This document shows, one piece after another, positions 1 through 6,985 of a DNA stretch of 32,595 nt (position 1 is the first letter of the stretch; each line of letters begins with the position of its first letter). A program made the translations under genes and the position numbers. The DNA is from Bacteroidetes bacterium UBA6161. Its GTDB lineage: Bacteria; Bacteroidota; Bacteroidia; NS11-12g; UBA955. Location of the stretch: the NCBI GenBank assembly GCA_002422315.1, contig DIUJ01000061.1, positions 1-32,595 on the forward strand, written 5' to 3'. The notes under the pieces were generated by a model that saw nothing but the letters and a program-made list of their open reading frames with translations, made no database searches and was not told the origin of the DNA.

Positions 1-99
1 GCACAAACATACTCCTTTACTCCCATATTTCAAACTCACTCTTCCTTTAGTTGCTTTAGTAACTCGTTGGCTTAGGGAATTTTGTGAATGGGTAGGGTT
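1..99. repeat. 99-bp direct repeat, copy 1
   Basis: This stretch matches 1372-1470 in the same orientation with one difference (C at 63, T at 1434). The copy starts at the window edge, so the true repeat may be longer on the left. The two copies bracket the repeat-rich lipoprotein gene at 292-1311. No reading frame through it looks like a protein: each frame is broken by stops or lacks a recognisable domain. It may be a duplicated intergenic segment left by a tandem duplication, or an interspersed repeat. Confidence 0.9.
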
Positions 100-203
100 T
101 TTACAAGGTCGGCGGGATTGTATAAAGCTAGAGGAGTAAAAAACAATTTCATAACTAAATTAAAGCGCAATAAGAAGCTAATGAGATGGGCAAAAGCCCA
201 GTG

Positions 204-234
204 ATGGTCGGAAGAAATTTCGACCATTTTTTTT
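204..234 (+). terminator. Rho-independent terminator with GAAA tetraloop
   Basis: A 10-bp stem (204-213 with 218-227, one G-T wobble) is closed by a GAAA loop at 214-217 and runs straight into eight T residues (227-234). This is a textbook intrinsic terminator for plus-strand transcription, so a plus-strand gene probably ends to the left of the window. A smaller hairpin (187-191 with 196-200, AAAA loop) sits just before it. Read from the other strand there is no T tract after the stem, so it should not stop the lipoprotein gene on the minus strand. Confidence 0.8.
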
Positions 235-270
235 AAAAAGGAGGGAGAGTGGGAAAATGGGGAGGGAAAG
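235..270. other. Near-homopurine tract
   Basis: On the plus strand 34 of these 36 bases are A or G (exceptions T at 250 and 258). It lies between the terminator at 204-234 and a small inverted repeat at 272-286, just past the 3' end of the minus-strand lipoprotein gene. On that transcript it would be a C/T-rich 3' tail. No function can be assigned. Confidence 0.5.
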
Positions 271-291
271 CTGCCAATGTATGGCAACGTA

Positions 292-1311
292 TTAATTATA
301 GTATTCATACTTTCTCTCTAAAATAAACTTTGGAATTTCATCCTCGTATATTATCTTTTGAATCCAATTCTCCTGTTTATCAAATTCATATTTATAAGTC
401 GACTTATTTCTTAAGCTACCGTCCGAATTTTGGCTATTCCACTCAATCTGATTTCCCTTCTCGTCATATTTATAAGTATACTTAAAGTCATAGCTACCGT
501 CCGAATTATACCAATTCTCCTCAATCTGATTAGCCTTCTCGTCATATTTTTTAGTCCACTTAGATTCTAAGCTACCATCCGAATTGAACCAATTCTCCTC
601 AATCTGATTTCCCTTTTGGTCATATTTATAAGTATACCTGGAGTTTAAGCTACCGTTAGAATTGTACCTATTCTCCTCAATCTGATTTCCCTTCTCGTCA
701 TATTTATAAGTCCTTCTAGAGTCTAAGCTACCGCCAGAATTGTACCAATTCTCCTCAATCTGATTTCCCTTATCGTCATATTTATAAGTCGACTTATAGT
801 CTAAGCTACCATCCAAATTGTACCAATTCTGCTCAATCATATTTCCATTATGGTCATATTTAGAAATCAACTTAGAGTCTAAGCTACCGTCAGAATTGTA
901 ACTATTCTGCTCAATCTTATTTCCCTTCTCGTCATATTTATAATTATGCTTAGAGTCTAAGCTACCTTCAGAATTGTACCAATTCTCCTCAATCTGATTA
1001 CCCTTCTCGTCATATTTACAAGTCCACTTAGATTTTAAGCTACCGTCAGAATTGTACCTATTCCACTCAATCTGATTTCCCTTCTCATCATATTTTTTTT
1101 TAATATCATACACGCTTGCAGATTCTCGATATCGCTTCCCTTTCTCAATGTTTCCGAAGCGATTTACTGCTTCATACGAGTACTCTGTGTACGACAGAAC
1201 TTTACCTTTCAGATTTTCTCGTGTCAAATAATTCTCTATCTTCACATTTGAACAGCTCGTGGCCACTAATGCTATCAAAACTAAAATGCTATATTTCATT
1301 TTTGTTTTCAT
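292..1311 (-). CDS. Lipoprotein built of 26-residue YD-like repeats
   Basis: The 339-residue product begins with a lipoprotein signal (hydrophobic 8-17, Cys20 as probable lipid site in V-A-T-S-C). A 50-residue linker leads into nine consecutive 26-residue repeats (residues 73-306) with the core KYDEKGNQIEEN, a YNSDGSL turn and a variable end, then a degenerate tenth unit. The Tyr-Asp and Gly-Asn spacing recalls YD/RHS-type repeats, which form beta-sheet solenoids; that resemblance is by eye. Role unknown; a surface or periplasmic repeat protein is the reasonable inference. Met5 is an alternative start that keeps the signal. No TAnnTTTG box is evident upstream. It is flanked by 99-bp direct repeats. 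Confidence 0.85.
   Translation of the reverse strand: MKTKMKYSILVLIALVATSCSNVKIENYLTRENLKGKVLSYTEYSYEAVNRFGNIEKGKRYRESASVYDIKKKYDEKGNQIEWNRYNSDGSLKSKWTCKYDEKGNQIEENWYNSEGSLDSKHNYKYDEKGNKIEQNSYNSDGSLDSKLISKYDHNGNMIEQNWYNLDGSLDYKSTYKYDDKGNQIEENWYNSGGSLDSRRTYKYDEKGNQIEENRYNSNGSLNSRYTYKYDQKGNQIEENWFNSDGSLESKWTKKYDEKANQIEENWYNSDGSYDFKYTYKYDEKGNQIEWNSQNSDGSLRNKSTYKYEFDKQENWIQKIIYEDEIPKFILERKYEYYN
394..1095 (-). repeat. Nine in-frame 78-bp tandem repeats
   Basis: The repeat region of the lipoprotein gene consists of nine units of exactly 78 bp (26 codons). Several units are nearly identical in the part encoding the KYDEKGNQIEEN core, while the last codons of each unit vary. Units of a fixed length in frame suggest growth and shrinkage by slippage or recombination, so copy number may differ between strains. 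Confidence 0.9.
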
Positions 1312-1371
1312 AATTTATAGTGCGATTTAAATTTTACATAATTCTAAATATCCAACCATCAGGGTTCACCC

Positions 1372-1470
1372 GCACAAACATACTCCTTTACTCCCATATT
1401 TCAAACTCACTCTTCCTTTAGTTGCTTTAGTAATTCGTTGGCTTAGGGAATTTTGTGAATGGGTAGGGTT
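1372..1470. repeat. 99-bp direct repeat, copy 2
   Basis: Second copy of the element at 1-99, 98 of 99 bases identical. It lies upstream of the lipoprotein start codon (1311) and downstream of the DUF1801 gene stop (1516). The base run that follows each copy differs, so the right boundary at 1470 is real. The left boundary cannot be fixed because copy 1 begins at the window edge. Confidence 0.9.
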
Positions 1471-1515
1471 AGGAGTAGGAGTACTCTTTGGTAATATACA
1501 ATTTATTTCCCCAAA

Positions 1516-1971
1516 CTACTTCTTCAAAGTGTTTTCGTATATTTCTATCCACTCCTGTACCGACATTTTGGTCATTAGCTCCCCTATTAGTTCAAAGGGT
1601 ATGTCGTTAACTTTCTTGAACCGAATACAGCTTTTGCCCATATCTAGTTTTTGTGCGCAGTGTTTTGGGTATTCTGCTACAAACCACTCTAGTAAAGCTG
1701 GCTTGGAATATATGCCCATGTGGTATAGATTAATGGAGTTTTTTTGGGAGGCAATGCCTGCAAATGGCAATGGCTCAATGGGCTTGCAGTGGTAGCCTGG
1801 GGCATAGAGTGAATGTGGCACAACATAACCCAGCCCCCCATAACTGATGGCGGCTTCGAACCCCTCTGGCAAATTTTCTACAATAGTATGGTGTAATTTG
1901 CGAAATGCCTCTGCCCTATCCGCAGGTATGTTTTCTAAAATTTCTTGTATGGTATTGCCTGTTGCTTGCAT
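1516..1971 (-). CDS. DUF1801 (YdhG-like) family protein
   Basis: A 151-residue soluble protein. The opening (TIQEILENIPADRAEAFRKL, then SYGGLGYVVP) and the later GIASQKNSINLYHMGIY match the layout of the DUF1801/YdhG-like family, an iron-chaperone (frataxin)-related fold whose biochemical role is mostly unsettled. The frame stays open to 2055, but the extra 28 residues are hydrophobic and unlike the family. A TAnnTTTG promoter box at 1988-1995 lies inside that extension, so I start at the Met at 1971. It is a single-gene unit divergent from the phosphate-symporter gene. Confidence 0.8.
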   Translation of the reverse strand: MQATGNTIQEILENIPADRAEAFRKLHHTIVENLPEGFEAAISYGGLGYVVPHSLYAPGYHCKPIEPLPFAGIASQKNSINLYHMGIYSKPALLEWFVAEYPKHCAQKLDMGKSCIRFKKVNDIPFELIGELMTKMSVQEWIEIYENTLKK

Positions 1972-1987
1972 ATTTTTATTCAAAAAG

Positions 1988-1995
1988 CAAAAGTA
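1988..1995 (-). promoter_or_regulatory. Bacteroidota -7 box for the DUF1801 gene
   Basis: TACTTTTG read on the minus strand. Counting the final G as -7 puts the transcript start near 1981, about 10 nt before the ATG at 1971. The -33 TTTG element is not clear. This box is the main reason for preferring the shorter protein start. Confidence 0.5.
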
Positions 1996-2174
1996 TAAAA
2001 AAGTGATTAAATTGAACTTTAGAAAAAACCTGCATATTGCCTTGGAATAACTCACTTTCTCCTAATACATAACATCTGATTATGTGATATTTAATCCTAT
2101 TAAAAAATTAAAAAGCACCGTTCCATTTTTCTTTTCTCTGTGAATTTTATTACTTTCTCTCTGTTTAATCTTCA

Positions 2175-2182
2175 TACTTTTG
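2175..2182 (+). promoter_or_regulatory. Bacteroidota -7 box for the Na/Pi symporter gene
   Basis: TACTTTTG on the plus strand predicts a start near 2189, 10 nt before the ATG at 2199. A good -33 TTTG is not visible at the usual distance. A TTG codon at 2190 is in frame but would lie at the very end of the transcript, so ATG is preferred. Confidence 0.45.
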
Positions 2183-2198
2183 ATTTTCATTGGCTTTT

Positions 2199-3155
2199 AT
2201 GTATTTTCGCAAGTTACAAAAACACATGCATACTGAAATTTTTCATACTCTTGTAGCCATAATGGCAATGGTTAGTTTGTTTTTATTTAGCCTTCAAGGT
2301 TTCTCAAAACAATTACAAAAATACAGTAGCGAATCAATCAAAAATTGGCTAGGTAGGGTAACCAAAAACAAAATACTTGGGCTATTGTTAGGCGCTGGAT
2401 TAACAGCACTTATACAATCTAGCAGCGCTGTTTCTTCCATAGTAGTGGCGCTTGTAGACAGTGGAATAATAAGTTTTTATAACAGCTTATCCATTCTTCT
2501 TGGCACAAACATAGGCACTACCTTTACCGCATGGTTAATTACTTTTAATATTCAAAATCTTGGCCCAATCCTCTTGGTAGTGGGTACAATTATTGGTTTT
2601 TTGCCTTGGAAAATTAATTTTGCAGGTAAGTCTATATTTTATTTAGGCCTAATCTTATTTAGTTTACAACTTATTAGCAACTCTCTAGAACCAATCAAAA
2701 ATTCGGAGGCTATCTTAGAAGTTTTAAAATATTCTTCCAATAAGTATCTTGCAGTGTTTATTGGGATGATATTAACAGCGCTACTTCAATCCAGTTCTGT
2801 TACTACAGGACTTGCGCTTGTTCTTACAATCCAGGGTTTACTTACTTTAGAAGCTGCCATTGGCATAGTAGTTGGTTGTAATATAGGAACTACAAGTACT
2901 GCTTTCATGGCGGCATACAAACTAGGGAAAACAGCAAAAATAACCGCCCAAGCAAATTTTATTTTCAATTTGATTGGTCTTGTTATATTTTTCCCATTTC
3001 TCTCTGTATTTACAAATCTTATTGGAAAAATAGATGCTGAAATAGGCATACAAGTAGCAACGGCACACCTTATTTTTAATGTTAGCGTTGCGCTAATAAC
3101 CTTTCCATTTCTGAACAAAATAGGAAGGCTTATTGAGCAAAGAAATGCAAATTAG
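2199..3155 (+). CDS. Na+/phosphate symporter family membrane protein
   Basis: A 318-residue polytopic membrane protein of the Na/Pi cotransporter family (PF02690, NptA/YjbB type), expected in the inner membrane taking up phosphate with sodium. The inverted-repeat signature is visible twice: ALIQSSSA and GTNIGTTFTA in the first half, ALLQSSSV and GCNIGTTSTA in the second. It stops after the transport core and lacks the cytoplasmic PhoU-like domain found in longer homologues of around 550 residues. Start is uncertain between 2199 and a Met at 2226; the conserved part begins near the second. The gene converges on xseB with a 4-bp overlap of the two stop ends. Substrate specificity is inferred from the family. 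Confidence 0.88.
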   Translation: MYFRKLQKHMHTEIFHTLVAIMAMVSLFLFSLQGFSKQLQKYSSESIKNWLGRVTKNKILGLLLGAGLTALIQSSSAVSSIVVALVDSGIISFYNSLSILLGTNIGTTFTAWLITFNIQNLGPILLVVGTIIGFLPWKINFAGKSIFYLGLILFSLQLISNSLEPIKNSEAILEVLKYSSNKYLAVFIGMILTALLQSSSVTTGLALVLTIQGLLTLEAAIGIVVGCNIGTTSTAFMAAYKLGKTAKITAQANFIFNLIGLVIFFPFLSVFTNLIGKIDAEIGIQVATAHLIFNVSVALITFPFLNKIGRLIEQRNAN

Positions 3156-3367
3156 TCTTCCAACTCTTCATTCTCTAAATCTTTCAAAACTTTTTCTACG
3201 TTGTTTTGGGTAGATTGAAGCAGGTTTTTGCAAAATTTAAATAAAAAAGAAGCCCTTTCTATTTTTGCGGTCATTTCATCTACGCCTAGTTTATTGCTTT
3301 CCAGCAAACTCACAATAGTTTGAAGTTCTTCAAATGCTTCTTTGTATGTAAGGGTATTTTTTGTCAT
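3152..3367 (-). CDS. xseB: Exodeoxyribonuclease VII small subunit
   Basis: A 71-residue, highly charged helical protein with the family hallmarks: TYKEAFEELQTIVSLLE at the start and two helices separated by LGVDEMTAKIERA. XseB binds XseA to form exonuclease VII, which degrades single-stranded DNA from either end to short oligonucleotides in repair. It follows xseA by 8 nt on the same strand, so the two are almost certainly co-transcribed. Its 3' end overlaps the convergent symporter gene by 4 bp. Confidence 0.93.
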   Translation of the reverse strand: MTKNTLTYKEAFEELQTIVSLLESNKLGVDEMTAKIERASFLFKFCKNLLQSTQNNVEKVLKDLENEELED

Positions 3368-3375
3368 GGTATATT

Positions 3376-4752
3376 TTACTTGTTTATTTCTTTAATAACT
3401 GCACTTGCAGACCCATTAAACCACTCAATATTTATTGTGTCTCCTTGCGCAAGGCTATGTGGGTTGGTTACAATCTCATTGCCTTTTTTAATTAATGTAA
3501 ATCCTTTTTGTAATACATGCGAGGGGTCAAAAGATTGTATAAGTTGATTTAAGGAATCTAAATCTAAATGGTGGTGCTGCCAAAATGCAGGAACTTTCCA
3601 TTCTATTTTTTGCTGTAGCCATTGAATATTGGTGTTTTGAACCTGTAATTCTTTAGCTACTAGTAAATCTAACTTTATATAAAAATCCTGTAATTGCTTG
3701 AATTCTATGTGGGTGTTTCTAATAAAGTGCTTGTTTAAGAGGTACCAATGTTGTTCTATCTTCTGCGACTCTGTTCTTATTCTTCGAATGGTAAAAGCAT
3801 GCAAACTTTGAGCCATTCTATCTTTTTCGGATTTATGGGTTTGCAAAAAAGTTGTAGCATTTTTCTTAAAATTCAATTGTAAAGAATACAGGTTTTGGGC
3901 AATAAATTGCATAGAAGAAACCACAAAATGGGCAACATCGGAAGGAGTTACAAATTGCCGGTAAGCTACCATATCGGCTATGGTTTGGTTAGAGGCATGG
4001 CCAATTCCAGTTAGAACAGGAATTGGGAAATTTGCAATATCTGCGGCTAAGTTATAGTCGTCAAAACAATTTAAACTGGTATCGTCCCCTCCCCCTCTTA
4101 TAATTAAAAGTAAATCGTATTGGTATATTTTTTCTTTAATTTTGGATAGTTGCCACCTTATCGTTTCTACAGCTTTAGGGCCTTGCATGGGTGCATTGTA
4201 TAGGCTAGTAGCAATTGTAAATTTTGTGGATGTTGCTTGTATAATAGAGATAAAATCCTGGTATCCTTTACTTGTTTCTATGGAGACAACCGCTAATCTT
4301 TGAGGCAAATCGGGAAAACCTAATTCTTTGTTTTTGTTCCAAAGGCCTTGATTTTTTAGCTTTTGCATAGCCAAATGTTTCTCTTTGGCTATTTCGCCAA
4401 GAGTATATACAGGGTCTACATTGTGTATGGTTAAGGAGAAGCCATTTATTTCATGAAAAACAACCTTGCACTCGAAAACAATTTTAAGCCCATCTGCCAA
4501 TTCTTTGCCTGTAGCTTGCAGAAAAATCTGAGAGATACGCTGAAAATCTTTGTTCCAAATAAATGCTTTTGCAAAGGCAGTTACATTAGAATTAGCATCT
4601 TTTTCTACCAATTCTAAATAGCAATGTCCGCTTTTGCCATAGAGGGAAAGCTTGCCTATTTCTGCCAAAATCCAATACCTTTGGTGGAATACTTCTTCTA
4701 CTCTTTTTTTGATACCTTTTGTTAACCTAGATAATGGATAATAGTTTATCAT
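3376..4752 (-). CDS. xseA: Exodeoxyribonuclease VII large subunit
   Basis: The 458-residue catalytic subunit of exonuclease VII. Residues 1-110 form the OB-like nucleic-acid-binding domain. The nuclease core carries the signature IIRGGGDDTSLNCFDD and then PVLTGIGHASNQTIADMVA. The following region is rich in Gln, Lys and Leu and reads as the long coiled coil that wraps XseB. Length fits the family (about 400-460). The start is well supported by a strong Shine-Dalgarno-like AGGAGGG 5 nt upstream, unusual in this window. It is the first gene of the xseA-xseB pair. Confidence 0.95.
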   Translation of the reverse strand: MINYYPLSRLTKGIKKRVEEVFHQRYWILAEIGKLSLYGKSGHCYLELVEKDANSNVTAFAKAFIWNKDFQRISQIFLQATGKELADGLKIVFECKVVFHEINGFSLTIHNVDPVYTLGEIAKEKHLAMQKLKNQGLWNKNKELGFPDLPQRLAVVSIETSKGYQDFISIIQATSTKFTIATSLYNAPMQGPKAVETIRWQLSKIKEKIYQYDLLLIIRGGGDDTSLNCFDDYNLAADIANFPIPVLTGIGHASNQTIADMVAYRQFVTPSDVAHFVVSSMQFIAQNLYSLQLNFKKNATTFLQTHKSEKDRMAQSLHAFTIRRIRTESQKIEQHWYLLNKHFIRNTHIEFKQLQDFYIKLDLLVAKELQVQNTNIQWLQQKIEWKVPAFWQHHHLDLDSLNQLIQSFDPSHVLQKGFTLIKKGNEIVTNPHSLAQGDTINIEWFNGSASAVIKEINK

Positions 4753-4757
4753 TTAAA

Positions 4758-4764
4758 CCCTCCT
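4758..4764 (-). promoter_or_regulatory. Strong Shine-Dalgarno site of xseA
   Basis: Minus-strand AGGAGGG lies 5 nt before the xseA ATG. Other start codons examined here lack such a match, as expected for Bacteroidota, where SD pairing is rarely used. It could be chance or a specific feature of xseA translation. A one-mismatch -7 box (TATACTTG, 4772-4779) overlaps just upstream, leaving a leader of about 10 nt that would barely contain the SD. Confidence 0.5.
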
Positions 4765-4860
4765 ACTTTTGCAAGTATAACATATTGTTGTTAGTTTAAA
4801 AATTAAAAAAACGATCTCTTTATAATCCCTTTGAGGTTTTTCATTTACATGAATAATGCT

Positions 4861-4868
4861 TAGTTTTG
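4861..4868 (+). promoter_or_regulatory. Bacteroidota -7 box for pgk
   Basis: TAGTTTTG sits 20 nt upstream of the pgk ATG, predicting a start near 4875 and a 14-nt leader. The best -33 candidate at the right spacing is only a T run (4837-4841). A second TAnnTTTG match lies at 4764-4771 but is far from the gene. Confidence 0.5.
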
Positions 4869-4888
4869 CGGCCTTTAAAAAAACTTAA

Positions 4889-6079
4889 ATGAAAACTGTA
4901 AACCAATTTGACTTTGCTGGAGAAAAAGTATTAATCAGAGTAGATTTTAATGTACCCCTAGATTCGGATCTGCAAATTACCGACGATTCCAGAATAAAAG
5001 CAGCCGTACCTACCATACAAACAATACTTAACAAAGGAGGTTCAGTTATCCTAATGTCGCATTTAGGCAGACCTAAAGAAGGCGCAGAAAACAAATTTTC
5101 ATTGAAACACATTGTTTCACACTTGTCTTCCTTGTTGGGTGTGGAAGTAAAATTTGCAAACGACTGTATTGGAACAGAAGCAAATGAAATGGCAAGCTCT
5201 CTACAATCTGGTGAAGTATTGTTGTTAGAAAATCTACGTTTCTACAAAGAGGAAACCAAGGGAGAGATAGAATTCACAAAAAAACTAGCTTCTTTAGGCA
5301 CTTTTTATGTAAACGATGCTTTTGGAACAGCCCACAGAGCCCACGCTTCTACCGCAGTGATTGCACAGTTTTTTCCTAATAAAAAATGCTTTGGCTATAT
5401 TATGGCCAATGAGATTGAAAATGCCCAAAAAATATTGAGTAATCCACAAAGGCCATTTACTGCTATAGTTGGAGGAGCCAAGGTAAGCGACAAACTATTG
5501 ATTATAGAAAACTTGATGCAAATAGCAGACAATATAATTATAGGCGGTGGCATGGCTTATACTTTCGCAAAAGCTATGGGTGGAAATATAGGAAATTCTC
5601 TGTGTGAGGAAGACAGAATAGCATTGTGTTTGGAATTAATTGCTAAAGCAAAATCTAAAGGGGTGAAATTATTACTACCAGAAGACAGTGTATTGGCCGA
5701 CAAATTTGATGCAAATGCAAATACGCAAATAGGAAACAACCATGAAATCCCAAATGCTTGGATGGGCTTGGATATAGGCCCTAATGCTACCAAATTGTTT
5801 GCAGAAACCATCCGCCACTCCAAAACAATCTTATGGAATGGCCCAATGGGAGTATTTGAGATGGAAAAATTCGAGAATGGAACAAAATCTATTGCATTAG
5901 CATTAGCAGAAGCTACTAAAAATGGCGCATTTTCATTGATAGGAGGAGGAGATAGTGCCGCCGCTATTCATAAATTTAATCTTGCAACACAAGTTAGCTA
6001 TGTAAGTACTGGCGGTGGTGCACTGCTAGAGTATTTCGAAGGCAAAGAACTTCCAGGTATTGCAGCAGTTGAAAACTAA
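4889..6079 (+). CDS. pgk: Phosphoglycerate kinase
   Basis: A 396-residue cytoplasmic glycolytic enzyme that transfers phosphate between 1,3-bisphosphoglycerate and ADP. The family landmarks are present in order: RVDFNVP (17-23), SHLGRP (57-62), ENLRFYKEE, GGAKVSDKL, NGPMGVFE and the nucleotide-binding GGGDSAAA near the C terminus. Length is normal for bacterial Pgk. No truncation or unusual residue is seen. The methyltransferase gene follows after 10 nt and probably shares its transcript. Confidence 0.97.
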   Translation: MKTVNQFDFAGEKVLIRVDFNVPLDSDLQITDDSRIKAAVPTIQTILNKGGSVILMSHLGRPKEGAENKFSLKHIVSHLSSLLGVEVKFANDCIGTEANEMASSLQSGEVLLLENLRFYKEETKGEIEFTKKLASLGTFYVNDAFGTAHRAHASTAVIAQFFPNKKCFGYIMANEIENAQKILSNPQRPFTAIVGGAKVSDKLLIIENLMQIADNIIIGGGMAYTFAKAMGGNIGNSLCEEDRIALCLELIAKAKSKGVKLLLPEDSVLADKFDANANTQIGNNHEIPNAWMGLDIGPNATKLFAETIRHSKTILWNGPMGVFEMEKFENGTKSIALALAEATKNGAFSLIGGGDSAAAIHKFNLATQVSYVSTGGGALLEYFEGKELPGIAAVEN

Positions 6080-6089
6080 ACTATAAAAG

Positions 6090-6980
6090 ATGTCACAAGA
6101 AACAAATTTAAACACACTACATTTTCCTAGCGATTGGAAAGACTACAGTTTGATAGATTGTGGCAACAAAAGAAAAATTGAAAGATTTGGAAATACCATT
6201 CTAATAAGACCAGAACCTCAAGCAATTTGGAAGCCAGGTTTGTCAGAAAAAGATTGGTACAAACAAGCAGATGCAGAATTTATTCGCGACAACATAAATA
6301 AAAAAAATACTGGCGAATTGGAAGGAGGATGGAAGCAATTGCGAAAAATCCCTTCTCAATGGGAAATAAAATATTCTAGTAACAATCGCCAATTAAAAAT
6401 TGGTCTTCAATTTACAGGTTTTGGTCATGTTGGTATTTTCCCAGAACAAGCTACCAATTGGGATTACTTAATGGCAAATCTAAAGAAAGACCAAAAAGTA
6501 CTTAACTTATTTGCTTACACAGGAGTAGCTTCTGTTGCTGCTAGGACAACAGGGGCTGACGTAACCCACTTAGATGCAGTAAAAAATGTGGTTACTTGGG
6601 CTAGAGAAAACATGGAAAGAAGTAACCTCGAAGGAATACGATGGATAGTAGAAGATGCTTTTAAATTTGTGCAAAGGGAAGTAAAAAGAGAGAAACTATA
6701 TGATTTTATCATATTAGACCCTCCTGCTTATGGCAGAGGCCCAAGTGGAGAAAAATGGCTCTTAGAAGAACTCCTAGACCAATTGATGGAAGGTGTTTCT
6801 AAAATTTTAAAACCCGATGGCAAATTGATTTTAAATCTATATTCTCTTGGCTACTCGCCCCTTTTGTGTAACAATTTATTAAAAAGCTATTTTCCAAAAA
6901 GGAAGGTAGAAAGTGGCGAATTGGTTCTAAAATCAGAAACAGGCTACCTTTTGCCATTAAGTGTTTTTGGCAGAATATAA
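6090..6980 (+). CDS. Class I SAM methyltransferase, RlmI/RlmK-like
   Basis: A 296-residue cytoplasmic protein of the COG1092-type rRNA methyltransferase group. The SAM-binding motif I reads VLNLFAYTGVASVAA, followed by the acidic motif II around HLDAVKNVV and the catalytic-loop motif DPPAYGRGPSGEKW. Members of the group methylate 23S rRNA (RlmI on cytosine C5, RlmK on guanine N7); the cysteine needed for m5C chemistry is not at the expected DPP motif, so the exact modification is open. It lacks the N-terminal PUA domain of E. coli RlmI. It sits 10 nt after pgk and ends 5 nt before the stop of the convergent porin gene. Confidence 0.8.
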   Translation: MSQETNLNTLHFPSDWKDYSLIDCGNKRKIERFGNTILIRPEPQAIWKPGLSEKDWYKQADAEFIRDNINKKNTGELEGGWKQLRKIPSQWEIKYSSNNRQLKIGLQFTGFGHVGIFPEQATNWDYLMANLKKDQKVLNLFAYTGVASVAARTTGADVTHLDAVKNVVTWARENMERSNLEGIRWIVEDAFKFVQREVKREKLYDFIILDPPAYGRGPSGEKWLLEELLDQLMEGVSKILKPDGKLILNLYSLGYSPLLCNNLLKSYFPKRKVESGELVLKSETGYLLPLSVFGRI

Positions 6981-6985
6981 ATCTA

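Noticed and set aside
72..308. 78-codon minus-strand open frame
   Set aside because: It runs through the 99-bp repeat, a terminator and a purine-rich tract, and overlaps the 3' end of the lipoprotein gene. No family features.
394..1095. CRISPR-like regularly spaced repeats
   Set aside because: The 78-bp period is an exact multiple of three, lies in one open frame with a signal peptide, and the variable parts are as coding as the rest. There are no short palindromic repeats or cas genes.
1..1470. Insertion sequence or composite transposon bounded by the 99-bp repeats
   Set aside because: No transposase, no terminal inverted repeats and no target duplication are visible; the repeats are direct and non-coding.
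4764..4771. Second pgk promoter (TACTTTTG)
   Set aside because: It lies 117 nt from the gene and overlaps the xseA translation start region; the box at 4861-4868 is in the normal position.
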